Source: Peptostreptococcaceae bacterium oral taxon 113 str. W5053 | Lineage (GTDB): Bacteria > Bacillota > Clostridia > Tissierellales > Peptoniphilaceae | Direction of reading: 5' to 3' | Length of the DNA: 64,000 nucleotides | NCBI GenBank assembly: GCA_000467935.1 | Contig: KI259809.1 | Coordinates: forward strand, 115,556 to 179,555 | Shown: in pieces, positions 1 through 10,209 of the stretch | Layout of the letters: each line of letters begins with the position of its first letter | Position numbering within the stretch: position 1 is the stretch's first letter | The notes under the pieces: model-generated | Database searches by the model: none | Seen by the model: the letters and a program-made list of their open reading frames with translations, nothing else | Told to the model about the DNA's origin: nothing | Made by a program: the position numbers and the translations under genes

Positions 1-654
1 GAGGGAATGATACCACCTTCAGAACAGGTTTCCACTGAAAGTTATAGAGTCGGAGATCGATTAAAACTATATATATCAGAAGTGAAGAATACGGCTAAAG
101 GGGCTCAAGTAATTCTTTCCAGAAATAATCCGGGTTTAGTTGTTCGACTTTTTGAATTAGAAATTCCGGAAATATCTGATGGGGTTGTAGAAATATTTTC
201 TATTGCTCGAGAAGCCGGCTCCAGAACAAAAATTGCTGTATTTTCTAAAGATGAAAATGTCGATCCGGTGGGTGCCTGTGTAGGATTTAAAGGAACTCGA
301 GTAAAGGCTATTGTTACTGAATTACGTGGAGAAAAAATAGATATCATTATTTGGGATAAAAATATCAAAACTTTTATTAAAAATAGTTTAAGTCCTGCAA
401 ATATAGTAGATGTAATTATTGACGAAGAGAACAAATCAGCGGTTGTAGTGGCTCAGGAAGAACAATTATCGTTAGCTATTGGGAAAGAAGGGCAAAATGC
501 CAGATTGGCAGCAAAACTTACTGGATGGAAAATCGACATTAAGGATGAACATGAAGCAAAAGCACTAAATTTGAAGGATAAAATGATTGAAAAAAATATT
601 TTTGATTCTAGAGCTGAGGAAATAGAAACTGTAGAGGATAGCATAGATGATTAA
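1..654 (+). CDS. nusA: Transcription termination/antitermination factor NusA (5' truncated by window)
   Basis: The reading frame is open from base 1, so only the C-terminal 217 codons are present and the true start lies upstream. The visible part begins in the S1 domain (GDRLKLYISEV and ILSRNNPGLVVRLFELEIPEI) and continues through two KH domains (VGACVGFKGTRVKAIVTEL; LAIGKEGQNARLAAKLTGWKIDI). NusA binds RNA polymerase and nascent RNA and modulates pausing and termination. It lacks the extra acidic C-terminal repeats of proteobacterial NusA, as is usual in Firmicutes. Its stop overlaps the ylxR start by 8 nt (ATGATTAA), which suggests translational coupling. Identification is firm. Confidence 0.97.
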   Translation, partial: EGMIPPSEQVSTESYRVGDRLKLYISEVKNTAKGAQVILSRNNPGLVVRLFELEIPEISDGVVEIFSIAREAGSRTKIAVFSKDENVDPVGACVGFKGTRVKAIVTELRGEKIDIIIWDKNIKTFIKNSLSPANIVDVIIDEENKSAVVVAQEEQLSLAIGKEGQNARLAAKLTGWKIDIKDEHEAKALNLKDKMIEKNIFDSRAEEIETVEDSIDD

Positions 655-919
655 GAAAGAAAAGCGTATTCCACTTAGGAAATGTACCATATGCGGAGAA
701 CACAAAGATAAATTCAATTTGATTCGAGTTGTAAAAAATAAAGATGAAGGTATTTCGGTGGATCTAACTTATAAGAAGAATGGCAGAGGAGCATATATTT
801 GTAAGTCAATGGAATGCTATGAGAAAGCAAAAAAAAGTAGTCGTCTTAAAAATGCTTTACAATCAAATATTGATGAAAAAATTTATGAAAAAATAAAGGA
901 GATCATCATGAACAGTTAA
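647..919 (+). CDS. ylxR: YlxR family RNA-binding protein (RnpM)
   Basis: A 90-residue protein with the family hallmark [19 protein letters not shown] near the N-terminus, then the GRGAYICKS motif. The paired cysteines (CTIC) and GRGAY motif define the DUF448/YlxR family. YlxR has been linked to RNase P modulation (RnpM) in Bacillus; that role is family knowledge, not visible here. The gene overlaps nusA by 8 nt and precedes infB directly. The L7Ae-like ylxQ gene found between ylxR and infB in Bacillus is absent. Confidence 0.93.
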   Translation: MIKKEKRIPLRKCTICGEHKDKFNLIRVVKNKDEGISVDLTYKKNGRGAYICKSMECYEKAKKSSRLKNALQSNIDEKIYEKIKEIIMNS

Positions 920-939
920 GTGAATACGGAGGTGTCAAT

Positions 940-3063
940 ATGCAGAAAATGCGAATTTATAAGATTGCTAAACAAGCAAAAATGTCAACAAAGGAATTAA
1001 TGAATATATTGGAACAATTGGACATCAAAGCTAAAAGTCATATGTCAAATTTAGAAAATAATGAATTGAATCTTATTTTAGAGTATTTAAATTTAGACAA
1101 TTTAATAGAGAAAAAGCCTAGAGATGGCGGTCTAGAAGTTAAAATTCAGAAAGAAGAACAAAGCAATATACAGAAAAAATCAATACAGGATTTGGAAGAG
1201 AATAATGTCGATACAGTAAAAACTAAAGGAAACAGTTCTGTAAACAGTAAACAAAAAAAGAAAAATAAAAAGAAAAGTAAAAAAGAAAAACATGGAGTTG
1301 ATGATATTAAGGTGGAGAAAGATTATAGAATCGGAGAGACAATTGTTGTAAAAGAATTAGCAGACTTATTGGATAAGGGTGCTTCGCAAATTATTTCTAA
1401 ACTGATTACTCTTGGTATAATGGCCAATCAAAATCAATCAATTTCTTATGACTATGCATCTTTAGTTGCAAAAGAATTTGGGATTGATTTAATGCTTAAA
1501 GAGGACATTGTAAGTGAAGATGATCCTTTTGGTCTAGATTTTGAAGATAATGAAACTGATCTTGTTTCAAGACCTCCTGTAGTAACTGTCATGGGACACG
1601 TAGACCATGGCAAAACTTCCTTATTGGACGCAATTAGGAATACCAATGTAACGAAAAGAGAAGCAGGCGGAATTACTCAGCATATCGGAGCATATACAGT
1701 ATCAATAGATAATAAAAAAATTGTATTTCTTGATACTCCCGGACACGAAGCTTTTACAGCTATGCGCTCTCGAGGAGCAATGGTTACTGATATTGCCGTT
1801 TTAGTAGTAGCTGCAGATGACGGAGTGATGCCACAAACCGTTGAGGCGATTAATCATGCCAAAGCGGCAGGAGTGCCAATTATTGTGGCTATTAACAAAA
1901 TGGATAAACCGGAAGCCAATATTGATCGGGTACGACAAGAACTAATGGAGTATGATTTAGTTGCTGAAGAATGGGGCGGAAACACTATTAATGTTGGGGT
2001 TAGCGCAAAAAAAGGACAAGGCATTGATGAATTATTAGAAATGATTCTAATGGTTGCGGAAATGGAAGAATTAAAAGCAAATCCTAATCGATATGCTGTT
2101 GGCACAATTATTGAGGCGCAACTCGATAAAGGGAGAGGACCGGTAGCTACTGTTTTAATTCAAAAAGGAACACTTAAAGCCGGAGATATGGTCGTGTCTG
2201 GAACAACAAGTGGAAGAGTCAGAGCTATGTTTGATGATAAGGCTAAAAAAATCAATAAAGCTCGCCCTTCTACACCTGTGGTTGTTTTAGGTTTATCGGA
2301 TGTTCCTGAGGCAGGGGATTTAATCTTTGCTGTAAAAGATGAAAAAACAGCCAGAGGAATTGCTGATGCTCAAAAGAACAAAGAACGTGAAGATATGATT
2401 CAAACAACTCAAAAAGTTTCGTTAGAAGATTTATTTAATAAAATTCAAGAAGGAAATTTAAAAGATTTAAACATTGTCATTAAAACAGATGTCAGAGGCA
2501 CAATTGATGCGGTTAAACAATCTTTTGAAAAATTATCAAATGATGAAGTTAGAGTAAATATTATTCACGGAGCAGTAGGTGGTATTACAGAATCTGATGT
2601 AATGTTGGCATCAGCATCTAATGCGGTTATTATTGGATTTAATGTTAGACCTACTCAGGTTGCAATTGATATGTCCAAAAGTGAAAATGTGGATATGAGA
2701 ACGTATAGAGTTATTTATGATGCTATTAATGACATTAAAGCTGCAATAGATGGAATGTTAGAGCCGGAATATAAAGAAGAAATTTTAGGGCGTGCCGAAG
2801 TCAGACAAGTTTTCAAAGTTCCTAATATAGGAAGTGTAGCTGGAGTTTATGTAAAAAGCGGTGTCATTCAAAGAAACGAAAAAGTTCGATTAATTCGAAA
2901 TGATGTGGTTCTTTATGAAGGAGCTGTTTCTTCATTAAAGCGATTTAAAGATGATGCTAGGGAATTGCAAACGAATTTTGAAGGCGGAATCGGTTTAGAA
3001 AACTATAATGATATTAAAGTTGGAGATGAAATTGAAGCCTTTGCAATGAAAGAAATAAAGTAG
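940..3063 (+). CDS. infB: Translation initiation factor IF-2
   Basis: A 707-residue GTPase. The N-terminus has an IF2-N helical domain ([18 protein letters not shown]), then a lysine-rich linker and a second IF2-N segment. The G domain carries G1 GHVDHGKT (about 219-226), G2 region [11 protein letters not shown]3 DTPGHEAF and G4 NKMDKP, followed by domains II-IV. IF-2 places fMet-tRNA on the 30S subunit and promotes subunit joining. The start is ATG 940 behind GGAGG at 931-935; the length is typical of short Firmicutes IF-2. It lies in the classic nusA-ylxR-infB-rbfA operon. Confidence 0.98.
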   Translation: MQKMRIYKIAKQAKMSTKELMNILEQLDIKAKSHMSNLENNELNLILEYLNLDNLIEKKPRDGGLEVKIQKEEQSNIQKKSIQDLEENNVDTVKTKGNSSVNSKQKKKNKKKSKKEKHGVDDIKVEKDYRIGETIVVKELADLLDKGASQIISKLITLGIMANQNQSISYDYASLVAKEFGIDLMLKEDIVSEDDPFGLDFEDNETDLVSRPPVVTVMGHVDHGKTSLLDAIRNTNVTKREAGGITQHIGAYTVSIDNKKIVFLDTPGHEAFTAMRSRGAMVTDIAVLVVAADDGVMPQTVEAINHAKAAGVPIIVAINKMDKPEANIDRVRQELMEYDLVAEEWGGNTINVGVSAKKGQGIDELLEMILMVAEMEELKANPNRYAVGTIIEAQLDKGRGPVATVLIQKGTLKAGDMVVSGTTSGRVRAMFDDKAKKINKARPSTPVVVLGLSDVPEAGDLIFAVKDEKTARGIADAQKNKEREDMIQTTQKVSLEDLFNKIQEGNLKDLNIVIKTDVRGTIDAVKQSFEKLSNDEVRVNIIHGAVGGITESDVMLASASNAVIIGFNVRPTQVAIDMSKSENVDMRTYRVIYDAINDIKAAIDGMLEPEYKEEILGRAEVRQVFKVPNIGSVAGVYVKSGVIQRNEKVRLIRNDVVLYEGAVSSLKRFKDDARELQTNFEGGIGLENYNDIKVGDEIEAFAMKEIK

Positions 3064-3072
3064 GTACTACAA

Positions 3073-3444
3073 ATGAAGGACACAAGAATACAGAGGATAA
3101 GTAGTGAAGTCAAAAAAGTTATTTCTCAAATTATTGCTAATGACTTAAAAAATCCACATATTTCTGAGATGACAAGTATCACCGAAGTTAGAGTTAGCAA
3201 GGATTTAATGTATGCAGATATTTATGTCAGTATATTTGGTTCGGAAAAGAAAAAACAGGAAACGATGGAAGCCTTGGAATATTCTAAAGGGTATTTGAGA
3301 AATCTTCTTGGAAAAAAATTAAAATTAAGATTGACTCCTGAGCCGCGATTTCATTTAGATCAATCTATTGAAATCGGGGTTAGAATGAGTCAATTGATTA
3401 ATGAGACTATACAGGCTGATAAGGAAAAAGGTAAAAATGAATAA
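3073..3444 (+). CDS. rbfA: 30S ribosome-binding factor RbfA
   Basis: A 123-residue protein with the RbfA fold signature: RIQRISSEVKKVISQIIANDLKNPHI, then VSKDLMYADIYVSIFG and RLTPEPRFHLDQSIEIGVRM. RbfA acts in late 16S rRNA processing and 30S maturation. It begins 9 nt after infB with only a weak ribosome-binding site (GTAGGTAC), so translation may be coupled to infB. Its stop overlaps the nrnA start by 8 nt (ATGAATAA). Confidence 0.95.
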   Translation: MKDTRIQRISSEVKKVISQIIANDLKNPHISEMTSITEVRVSKDLMYADIYVSIFGSEKKKQETMEALEYSKGYLRNLLGKKLKLRLTPEPRFHLDQSIEIGVRMSQLINETIQADKEKGKNE

Positions 3445-4396
3445 TATATTTAAAAAAGCTATCCAGTTAATTGATAAATCCCAGGTAATAGCAATAGCTT
3501 CACATATTGGCCCTGATGGGGATAATATCGGTTCCATTATGGCAATAGGAAAATATTTAGAGGCAGCCGGGAAAGAAGTTCACTATTTAAAACATGATAA
3601 CATACCGGATTATCTGTTATTTTTGCCTGGATTAGAGAAATTTGAACAATTTAATGAATTACTGGAACCGGATCTTTTTATTGCCGTTGATTGTGCAGAA
3701 AAGAAACGTCTCGGTTGGCCCGAGGATGTATTTAAAAAATCAAAAAGAACTATTAATATAGACCACCATTCTACTAATACAAATTTTGCTGAAATTAATA
3801 TTGTGGATGCCGAGGTGTCTTCTACTGGAGAGTTAATCTTTGAATTATTAGAATTTTCAAATTACGTTTTTGATTCGCTTACAGCTATGTATCTATTTAC
3901 GGCAATCAGTACAGATACCGGAAGATTTTTATATGAATCAACGTCAAAAAGAACATTAGAAATTGTTGCGCAATTAATAGGCACAGGATTTGACAGAGCC
4001 TTTGTTAATAAAGCATTGTGGCAGAGTAAGAAAATGAGTGAGGCCAGACTTTATATAGATGCCTTATCTAAAGTTGAATTTTTTCAAAATAATTCTCTTG
4101 CGATATCCACGATTAGTTTGAAGATGGCTTCAAAATATCATGCAGATATTGAAGGAACAGAAGATGTAATTAATTTTATACGTGATATTGATGGAATTGA
4201 ACTTGCTGTTCTTATAAAAGAAAAAAAATCTGGGGTTTATAAAGTTAGTTTAAGAAGTAAAGAATATGTAGATGTTTCAAATATTGCTTTAAAATTTGGT
4301 GGTGGTGGGCATAGACGAGCTGCAGGGTTTACTTTCTATGGTAATTTAAATGAATTGCAAAAACAATTATATTCAATATTGACAGGAGTGATGTGA
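3437..4396 (+). CDS. nrnA: DHH-family bifunctional oligoribonuclease/pAp phosphatase NrnA
   Basis: A 319-residue DHH/DHHA1 phosphoesterase. Motifs: ASHIGPDGDNIGS (motif I), DCA (II), the DHH box NIDHHSTN (III), TDTGRF (IV), and GGGGHRRAAG of the DHHA1 substrate-binding domain at the C-terminus. The family degrades nanoRNA and dephosphorylates pAp. ATG 3437 was chosen over the upstream in-frame start at 3401 because it has AAGGAAAAAGG before it and matches family length. It overlaps rbfA by 8 nt and truB by 1 nt (TGATG). Confidence 0.92.
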   Translation: MNNIFKKAIQLIDKSQVIAIASHIGPDGDNIGSIMAIGKYLEAAGKEVHYLKHDNIPDYLLFLPGLEKFEQFNELLEPDLFIAVDCAEKKRLGWPEDVFKKSKRTINIDHHSTNTNFAEINIVDAEVSSTGELIFELLEFSNYVFDSLTAMYLFTAISTDTGRFLYESTSKRTLEIVAQLIGTGFDRAFVNKALWQSKKMSEARLYIDALSKVEFFQNNSLAISTISLKMASKYHADIEGTEDVINFIRDIDGIELAVLIKEKKSGVYKVSLRSKEYVDVSNIALKFGGGGHRRAAGFTFYGNLNELQKQLYSILTGVM

Positions 4397-5265
4397 TGGA
4401 TGGGATTCTTATCGTTGATAAAGAACAGAATTGGACCAGCCATGATGTCGTTGCAAAATTAAGGGGAATTCTCGGAATAAAAAAAATTGGTCATACAGGA
4501 ACTTTAGATCCGATGGCAACTGGCGTGCTTCCCATATGCATAGGAAAAGCAACGAAGCTTTGCGAGTATTTAACAAATGCTGATAAAGTATACCGATGCA
4601 CCATTAAATTTGGAAAAGCGACAACAACTCAAGATGCTTGGGGAGAAGTACAAAAAATTTCTTTAAAACGACCTGATTTGAAAATGTTTCGTAATGTCTT
4701 GATGAATTTTAAGGGGGAGCAGAAGCAAGTTCCCCCGATGTATTCGGCCATAAAAATCAAGGGACAGAAGCTTTATCAACTTGCGCAACAAGGGAAAATT
4801 ATTGAACGTCCCTCTAGAAATATTACTTTTTACGATTTTAAGATACTTTCTTTTACTCAAGATGTAGCGGAATTTGAGTGCCATTGTTCAAAAGGAACCT
4901 ATATGAGAACCCTTTGTCATGATATAGGGGAAATTATAGGCTCATATGCCTATATGTCGGATTTAAAAAGAATAAGTTCAGGTCCCTTTTATATCCAAAA
5001 CGCCATCACTATTAGTGAATTTTCAAAATTAGATATTGAATTTATGAAAAAATATTTTTTGCCTATGGATTTTGCAATTAATGATTTGTTTAAGTTGGAG
5101 TTAAAAGAAGAAGATTATCACAGAATTATTCATGGGGTAAAAATTTATACCCCATCATTGAACTGTGAGGATCAAAAACTGATTAGGCTTTATTACTTAA
5201 ATAAATTTATTGGTATTGGAATCTTTGAAAATAAATTTTTGAGAATAAAAAAACTTTTAATATAG
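4396..5265 (+). CDS. truB: tRNA pseudouridine(55) synthase TruB
   Basis: Makes pseudouridine 55 in the T-loop of tRNAs. The 289-residue protein opens with MDGILIVDKEQNWTSHDVV and has the catalytic segment GHTGTLDPMATGVLPICIG with the essential Asp in LDP. YRCTIKFGKATTTQD and SKGTYMRTLCHDIG are further TruB motifs. ATG 4396 was chosen over the adjacent GTG 4393 because AGGAG (4384-4388) is spaced well for it and it forms a TGATG junction with nrnA. Confidence 0.96.
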   Translation: MDGILIVDKEQNWTSHDVVAKLRGILGIKKIGHTGTLDPMATGVLPICIGKATKLCEYLTNADKVYRCTIKFGKATTTQDAWGEVQKISLKRPDLKMFRNVLMNFKGEQKQVPPMYSAIKIKGQKLYQLAQQGKIIERPSRNITFYDFKILSFTQDVAEFECHCSKGTYMRTLCHDIGEIIGSYAYMSDLKRISSGPFYIQNAITISEFSKLDIEFMKKYFLPMDFAINDLFKLELKEEDYHRIIHGVKIYTPSLNCEDQKLIRLYYLNKFIGIGIFENKFLRIKKLLI

Positions 5266-5274
5266 GTGAAAGTT

Positions 5275-6201
5275 ATGCAAATTGTAGATTTAAATAAAGA
5301 ATCATTTAAAGGACAGTGTATTGTTGGTTTGGGCAATTTTGATGGATTTCATTTGGGACATCAATCAATATTTAAAAACGTAAAAGCTCTTGCCAAATCA
5401 AAAGGGGTTTCTTCCGCCATATTGATTTTTAAACATCATACAAAAGTTGCGCTTGGAAAAAAGGAAAAGAGATATTTAACTAGCTTTGAAGATAAAATTG
5501 CCATCGCAGAAAAATTGAGATTAGATACAGCATTTTTATTAGAATTTGATAATTCATTTTCAAAACAAACGCCACAAGAATTTATCTCTCGTATTCTTAA
5601 GGAGAAAATGGGTGTTACAGGTGTTGTAGTTGGTGAAAATTTTCTATTCGGTTATAAAGCATCTGGCAACATTCAAACTTTAAAAGATCTTGAAAAAGAG
5701 TTTCAATATGAAACTATTATTGCAAACTCAGTATATTACCGAGACGAAATGATTAGCAGCACTCGAATTAGAAATGCCTTGTGTACGCAAAAATTAAAAA
5801 CTGCAAATGCGTGTTTAGGGAGATTTTATAGAATTTATGGGAATGTCGTTCACGGAAAACACAGAGGAAGAAAATTAGGATTTCCAACTGCCAACATACA
5901 ACTTAGTGATAATTATTTATTACCATCTTCGGGTGTATATTTAACGATTACTTCTTTTGAAGGTAAAAAATTTCTTTCAGTGACCAGCATAGGGGAAAAT
6001 ATTACTTTTAATGAACGAGATTATAAAATTGAAAGTCATTTAATAGATTTCAATAGTAATTTATACGGAAAAAAAATAAAAATAGAGTTTGTTGAATTCA
6101 TACGGGACAATATAAAATTTAACTCCATTGAAGGATTAATTGAACAAATAAAAAAAGATGTAAACTATGCAAGAAAACATGAAAAAAATTTGCAAGAATA
6201 A
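5275..6201 (+). CDS. ribF: Bifunctional riboflavin kinase/FAD synthetase RibF
   Basis: A 308-residue two-domain enzyme that phosphorylates riboflavin to FMN and adenylates FMN to FAD. The N-terminal nucleotidyltransferase has GLGNFDGFHLGHQSIF (HxGH-type site) and the MISSTRIRNAL motif. The C-terminal flavokinase domain has GNVVHGKHRGRKLGFPTANI. ATG 5275 is preferred over GTG 5266: AGGTGA at 5264-5269 spaces correctly only for the ATG. It is the last gene of the nusA-ribF unit before the rpsO promoter. Confidence 0.95.
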   Translation: MQIVDLNKESFKGQCIVGLGNFDGFHLGHQSIFKNVKALAKSKGVSSAILIFKHHTKVALGKKEKRYLTSFEDKIAIAEKLRLDTAFLLEFDNSFSKQTPQEFISRILKEKMGVTGVVVGENFLFGYKASGNIQTLKDLEKEFQYETIIANSVYYRDEMISSTRIRNALCTQKLKTANACLGRFYRIYGNVVHGKHRGRKLGFPTANIQLSDNYLLPSSGVYLTITSFEGKKFLSVTSIGENITFNERDYKIESHLIDFNSNLYGKKIKIEFVEFIRDNIKFNSIEGLIEQIKKDVNYARKHEKNLQE

Positions 6202-6219
6202 TCTTTTTTGTGATATACT
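6190..6219 (+). promoter_or_regulatory. Predicted sigma-A promoter of rpsO
   Basis: TTGCAA (6190-6195), an 18-nt spacer and TATACT (6214-6219) with an extended -10 TG at 6211-6212. The -35 box lies within the 3' end of ribF. Transcription would start near 6226, giving a leader of about 75 nt before rpsO. Confidence 0.7.
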
Positions 6220-6225
6220 AATTAT

Positions 6226-6300
6226 AGTGCTGAGTCGTTGATATTCGAATCCTCAACGGTATCAATAGATTTGGTGAATTCATTTATAGGAGGGCAAATT
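6226..6300 (+). promoter_or_regulatory. Putative S15 autoregulatory leader RNA of rpsO
   Basis: The leader can form CGTTGA (6236-6241) paired with TCAACG (6253-6258), or alternatively TTGATA (6238-6243) paired with TATCAA (6260-6265). The two pairings share bases and are mutually exclusive. S15 is known to bind leader RNAs of its own mRNA in several bacteria; assigning that role here is an inference from position and alternative pairing. Confidence 0.45.
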
Positions 6301-6567
6301 ATGATTAACAAAGAGATTAAAGAAGGTATTATTAAAGAGTATCAACTTTTTGAAGGAGATACAGGTTCTACCGAGGTTCAAGTAGCTATCTTAACTTACA
6401 GAATCAACGATTTAACAGAACATCTAAAAGCAAATTTAAAAGATCATCATTCTCGTCGCGGTCTTTATAAAATGATTGGTCAAAGAAGAGGACTGCTTAA
6501 TTATTTACAAAAAAAGGATATTGAAAGATACCGTACACTAATCAAAAAATTAAAGATCAGGAAATAA
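6301..6567 (+). CDS. rpsO: 30S ribosomal protein S15
   Basis: An 88-residue S15 primary rRNA-binding protein. Motifs include [25 protein letters not shown] and [22 protein letters not shown]. The start is ATG 6301 behind GGAGGG (6291-6296); an in-frame extension to 6238 has no ribosome-binding site and exceeds family length. It is followed directly by a terminator and then pnp, the conserved bacterial rpsO-pnp order. Confidence 0.98.
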   Translation: MINKEIKEGIIKEYQLFEGDTGSTEVQVAILTYRINDLTEHLKANLKDHHSRRGLYKMIGQRRGLLNYLQKKDIERYRTLIKKLKIRK

Positions 6568-6590
6568 GAGCGGATTAGCCGCTCTTTTTT
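6567..6590 (+). terminator. Rho-independent terminator after rpsO
   Basis: AGAGCGG (6567-6573), loop ATTAG, CCGCTCT (6579-6585), then a run of T. The stem is GC-rich and starts on the last base of the rpsO stop codon. It sits between rpsO and pnp, so pnp is either reached by readthrough or has its own promoter. Confidence 0.9.
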
Positions 6591-6620
6591 ATAAGTGGAT
6601 AAGTAGTTCAGGAGGAACAT

Positions 6621-8810
6621 ATGACTAGAGAATTCAGTTATTTATTAAAAAATGCTCCATTAACCGTCACCGTTGGAAAGGTAGCGGAACAGGCGAACGG
6701 CGCTTGTCTTGTAAAACATGGAGATACGGTGATTTTAGTAACAGCTACTGCTGCCAAAGAACCTAGAGAAGGAATTGACTTCTTCCCATTAAGTTGTGAT
6801 TTTCAAGAAAAATTGTACGCTGTTGGGAAAATTCCGGGTGGATTCATTAAAAGAGAAGGAAAACCTACAGACAAGGCAGTTCTTACTTCTAGGTTGATTG
6901 ATAGACCGTTAAGGCCACTTTTCCCTGAGGGTTTTAGAAATGAAGTACAAGTTATTGCAACTGCATTTTCTGTAGAAGAAGACTATTTACCAGAGGTGCT
7001 TTCTATGATTGGCTCGTCTATTGCTTTATCTATTTCAGATATTCCTTTTATGGGACCAACAGCAGCCGTATCTGTAGGAATGATTGACGGTAAATTTATT
7101 ATTAATCCAAATCAAAAAGAACGTTTATTATCCACATTACATCTTACTGTGGCTGGTACTAAAGAAGCTATTATGATGGTAGAAGCGGGTTGCCATGAAT
7201 TAACAGAAAAAGAGGTTCTTGATGCAATTCTTTTCGGACATGAAGAAATTAAAAAATTGTGCACTTTTATTGAAAAAATTCGATTAGAAGTCGGAAAGGA
7301 AAAAATGCAAGTTCTTATTCCTGAGATTGATACCGAAATGCAGGAAAACGTAACTGTTTATGCGATGGGTAAAATTGTAAATGCTTTAAAAATCAATGAG
7401 AAGACAGCTAGGCAAAATGCAATTGATGAAGCAAATAAAGAGGTTTTGTCCTATTTTTCAGATGAATATCCAGAATGTCAAAAAACAATTTCAGCAATAT
7501 TGGATAATCTTTTACAAAAAGAAATTCGAAGAAAGATTATACACGAAGGGATTCGCCTAGATGACAGAAAATTAACTGAAATTAGATCTATATCTTGCGA
7601 GGTTGGCTTAATGCCAAGAGTTCATGGAACAGGTTTATTCAAAAGAGGTCAAACTCAAGTTTTGACTTTTGCTACTTTAGGGGCCCCGGGAGATGCTCAG
7701 ATATTAGATGGATTGTTGGAGGAAGAAGATAAAAGATATATGCATCAATATAATTTTCCTCCATTTTGCGTTGGAGATACAAAACCTTTAAGAGGTCCTG
7801 GGCGAAGAGAAGTTGGGCATGGTCATTTAGCTGAACGTGCTTTGTTACCTATGCTTCCAGACGAAAAAGACTTTCCTTATACACTTCGTTTAGTCTCCGA
7901 AGTACTAAGCTCCAACGGTTCTAGTTCTCAAGCAAGCATTTGTGGAAGCACACTGGCTTTAATGGATGCCGGTGTACCTATTAAAGCTCCTGTAGCCGGT
8001 ATTGCAATGGGATTGATTGAAGATGCTGAAACTGGTGATATTGCAATTTTATCTGACATTCAAGGCTTAGAAGATCATTTTGGGGACATGGATTTTAAAG
8101 TTGCCGGAACTTCTGAGGGAATAACAGCAATTCAAATGGACATTAAAATAGCAGGGATAAGTGAAGAAATATTATCAAATGCACTTGAGCAAGCTAGACA
8201 GGGAAGGCTGTTTATTTTATCAAAGATGATGGAAGTGATTTCTAAACCTCGAACAGAACTGTCTCCATTTGCTCCCCGAATTTTAACAACACAAATTGAG
8301 CCTGACAAGGTCCGAGAGGTAATTGGACCTGGAGGAAAAGTTATTAATGGCATTATTGCAGAAACCGGAGTTAAAATTGATACAAGTGATGATGGATTCA
8401 TTACTGTGACAGGTCCTGATATTTATAGTTCTCAAAAAGCAATTGATATGATTCATGACATTGTTAAAGAAATAGAGGTTGGCAAAATCTATGACGGTAT
8501 TGTCCGTCGAATTATGACTTTTGGCGCTTTTGTTGAAATTGATAATGGAAAAGAAGGGCTAATTCATATATCCAATCTTGCACATGAAAGAACTAATAAA
8601 GTTGAAGATGTATTAAATATTGGTGACTCTGTCCAAGTAATTGTTACTGAAATTGATAAACAGGGTCGTATTAATTTATCAAGGAAAGCTTTATTGCCAA
8701 AACCGGGTGTTTTAGATCAAGAAACATTAAAAAATTCAAAGAAGTTTGAAGATTTTAAAGAAAAGAAATCTTTTTTTCATAAAAAATCAAGAGAAAAAAA
8801 AGAACAATAA
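6621..8810 (+). CDS. pnp: Polyribonucleotide nucleotidyltransferase (PNPase)
   Basis: A 729-residue 3'-5' phosphorolytic exoribonuclease. Two RNase PH-like domains are visible ([51 protein letters not shown] with [15 protein letters not shown]). A KH domain ([25 protein letters not shown]) and an S1 domain ([33 protein letters not shown]) follow, ending in a charged tail. The start ATG 6621 has AGGAGG 8 nt upstream region. It follows rpsO in the conserved order and ends before a 12-bp hairpin. Confidence 0.98.
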   Translation: MTREFSYLLKNAPLTVTVGKVAEQANGACLVKHGDTVILVTATAAKEPREGIDFFPLSCDFQEKLYAVGKIPGGFIKREGKPTDKAVLTSRLIDRPLRPLFPEGFRNEVQVIATAFSVEEDYLPEVLSMIGSSIALSISDIPFMGPTAAVSVGMIDGKFIINPNQKERLLSTLHLTVAGTKEAIMMVEAGCHELTEKEVLDAILFGHEEIKKLCTFIEKIRLEVGKEKMQVLIPEIDTEMQENVTVYAMGKIVNALKINEKTARQNAIDEANKEVLSYFSDEYPECQKTISAILDNLLQKEIRRKIIHEGIRLDDRKLTEIRSISCEVGLMPRVHGTGLFKRGQTQVLTFATLGAPGDAQILDGLLEEEDKRYMHQYNFPPFCVGDTKPLRGPGRREVGHGHLAERALLPMLPDEKDFPYTLRLVSEVLSSNGSSSQASICGSTLALMDAGVPIKAPVAGIAMGLIEDAETGDIAILSDIQGLEDHFGDMDFKVAGTSEGITAIQMDIKIAGISEEILSNALEQARQGRLFILSKMMEVISKPRTELSPFAPRILTTQIEPDKVREVIGPGGKVINGIIAETGVKIDTSDDGFITVTGPDIYSSQKAIDMIHDIVKEIEVGKIYDGIVRRIMTFGAFVEIDNGKEGLIHISNLAHERTNKVEDVLNIGDSVQVIVTEIDKQGRINLSRKALLPKPGVLDQETLKNSKKFEDFKEKKSFFHKKSREKKEQ

Positions 8811-8816
8811 AACTTA

Positions 8817-8856
8817 AAAGAGAAACATGGAAAAGTAATCTATGTTTCTCTTTATA
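8817..8856 (+). terminator. Hairpin terminator after pnp
   Basis: A perfect 12-bp stem, AAAGAGAAACAT (8817-8828) with ATGTTTCTCTTT (8842-8853), around a 13-nt loop. The 3' arm ends in CTCTTTATAT rather than a pure T run. It separates pnp from dut. Confidence 0.75.
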
Positions 8857-8879
8857 TACTTAAAAAAGGAGAAATGTAG

Positions 8880-9314
8880 ATGGATATTAAAATAATTAAT
8901 AAAGGAAAACATGCTCTTCCGAAATACGAAACCGCAGGAGCTTCTGGATTAGATATTCGAGCCAATTTAATAGACGGTTCTGTAATTTTAAATCCTCATG
9001 AAACAAAACTTATTCCTACTGGCTTATATGTAGAAATTCCAAACAACTATGAAATACAGATTCGTGCTCGAAGTGGATTAGCATTAAAACACGGTATAGG
9101 ATTAGCCAATGGAATTGGGACAATCGATAGTGACTATAGAGGAGAAATTAGCGTAATTATGATTAACTTTACCAATATCCCCTATACGATTCATGATGGA
9201 GATAGAATCGCTCAAATGATTTGCGTAAAATATGAAAGAGTGAACCTGATAGAAGTAAATTCTCTTGAAAAAACGGAAAGAGGAATCGGAGGATTTGGTC
9301 ATACAGGAAAATAA
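8880..9314 (+). CDS. dut: dUTP diphosphatase (dUTPase)
   Basis: A 144-residue trimeric dUTPase that cleaves dUTP to dUMP and keeps uracil out of DNA. All five motifs are present: AGASGLDIRA (I), RARSGLALKHG (II), NGIGTIDSDYRGEI (III), DRIAQMI (IV) and the C-terminal ERGIGGFGHTG (V) that closes over the nucleotide. The start ATG 8880 follows AGGAG at 8867-8871. Confidence 0.97.
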   Translation: MDIKIINKGKHALPKYETAGASGLDIRANLIDGSVILNPHETKLIPTGLYVEIPNNYEIQIRARSGLALKHGIGLANGIGTIDSDYRGEISVIMINFTNIPYTIHDGDRIAQMICVKYERVNLIEVNSLEKTERGIGGFGHTGK

Positions 9315-9321
9315 TCAACTG

Positions 9322-9330
9322 TGTTATAAT
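9322..9330 (+). promoter_or_regulatory. Extended -10 promoter upstream of uppP
   Basis: TGT followed by TATAAT at 9325-9330 matches an extended -10 element. No good -35 box is seen 17 nt upstream. Transcription would start about 20 nt before the uppP start codon. Confidence 0.55.
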
Positions 9331-9357
9331 ATAATTTAGAAAGGTGTAAATCATTTT

Positions 9358-10197
9358 ATGAATATATTTCAGTCTTTATTTCTTGGTATTACTCAAGGAA
9401 TTTCCGAGTTTTTACCAATTAGCAGTTCAGGACACTTAGCAATACTTCAGCATATCTTTAATATTAAAGAAGGAAATTTGTTTTTTTCTGAAATGCTACA
9501 TTTTGGAACACTTCTTTCAATTGTTGTAGTCTTTAGGAAAAAAATTTGGAAATTAATTTTTGAATTTATTCACTTTATTGTAGATGGTGTTCATAATAAA
9601 CATATTGTATTTCATAATTCATATCAAAAAGTTGCAGTATTGATTATTGTTGCCACTATTCCTGCAGCAGCTGTTGGTATGCTATTAGAAGATTTTTTTG
9701 CTGCTCTATATACAAATTTTATAGCGATAGGTTTCTTTTTTATCATCACCGGTGGATTATTATATTTAATTGATCATACTCAACAAGGATATAAAAAACC
9801 TAAAGATATGACCTTTTTTGATGCGATTATTGTTGGAATAATGCAAGCTGTTGCAATTCTGCCTGGTATTTCAAGATCAGGAAGTACAATTTCCGGATTA
9901 GTCTTATGTAAACTGGAAAGAAAATTTGCTTTTGAGTTTTCTTTTTTAATGGCTCTTCCGCCAATTTTCGGAGCATTTTTATTAGGAATTGTTAAAGTAA
10001 TAAAAAATTCATCTACATTAATCGCTATTGATTTTAATCTCATTGTAGGGGTTTTGACTTCTTTTATTATTGGCGTTGTATCTATAAAACTTTTAGCAAA
10101 TTTATTAAGAAAAAATAAATTATATTATTTTAGTTATTATTTGATTCCTTTAGGAATTGTAGTTATATTGTTGAGTTTATTCGGGCTTATAAAATAG
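9358..10197 (+). CDS. uppP: Undecaprenyl-diphosphatase UppP (BacA family)
   Basis: A 279-residue multi-pass membrane enzyme that dephosphorylates undecaprenyl pyrophosphate to recycle the lipid carrier of cell-wall synthesis and can confer bacitracin tolerance. Diagnostic motifs are GITQGISEFLPISSSGHL at the N-terminus and LPGISRSGSTISG near the middle. At least seven hydrophobic segments are visible. The ATG is at 9358 with AAAGGTG upstream. It is followed by ftsK after a 12-nt gap. Confidence 0.96.
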   Translation: MNIFQSLFLGITQGISEFLPISSSGHLAILQHIFNIKEGNLFFSEMLHFGTLLSIVVVFRKKIWKLIFEFIHFIVDGVHNKHIVFHNSYQKVAVLIIVATIPAAAVGMLLEDFFAALYTNFIAIGFFFIITGGLLYLIDHTQQGYKKPKDMTFFDAIIVGIMQAVAILPGISRSGSTISGLVLCKLERKFAFEFSFLMALPPIFGAFLLGIVKVIKNSSTLIAIDFNLIVGVLTSFIIGVVSIKLLANLLRKNKLYYFSYYLIPLGIVVILLSLFGLIK

Positions 10198-10209
10198 GAT
10201 GTGATCGTT

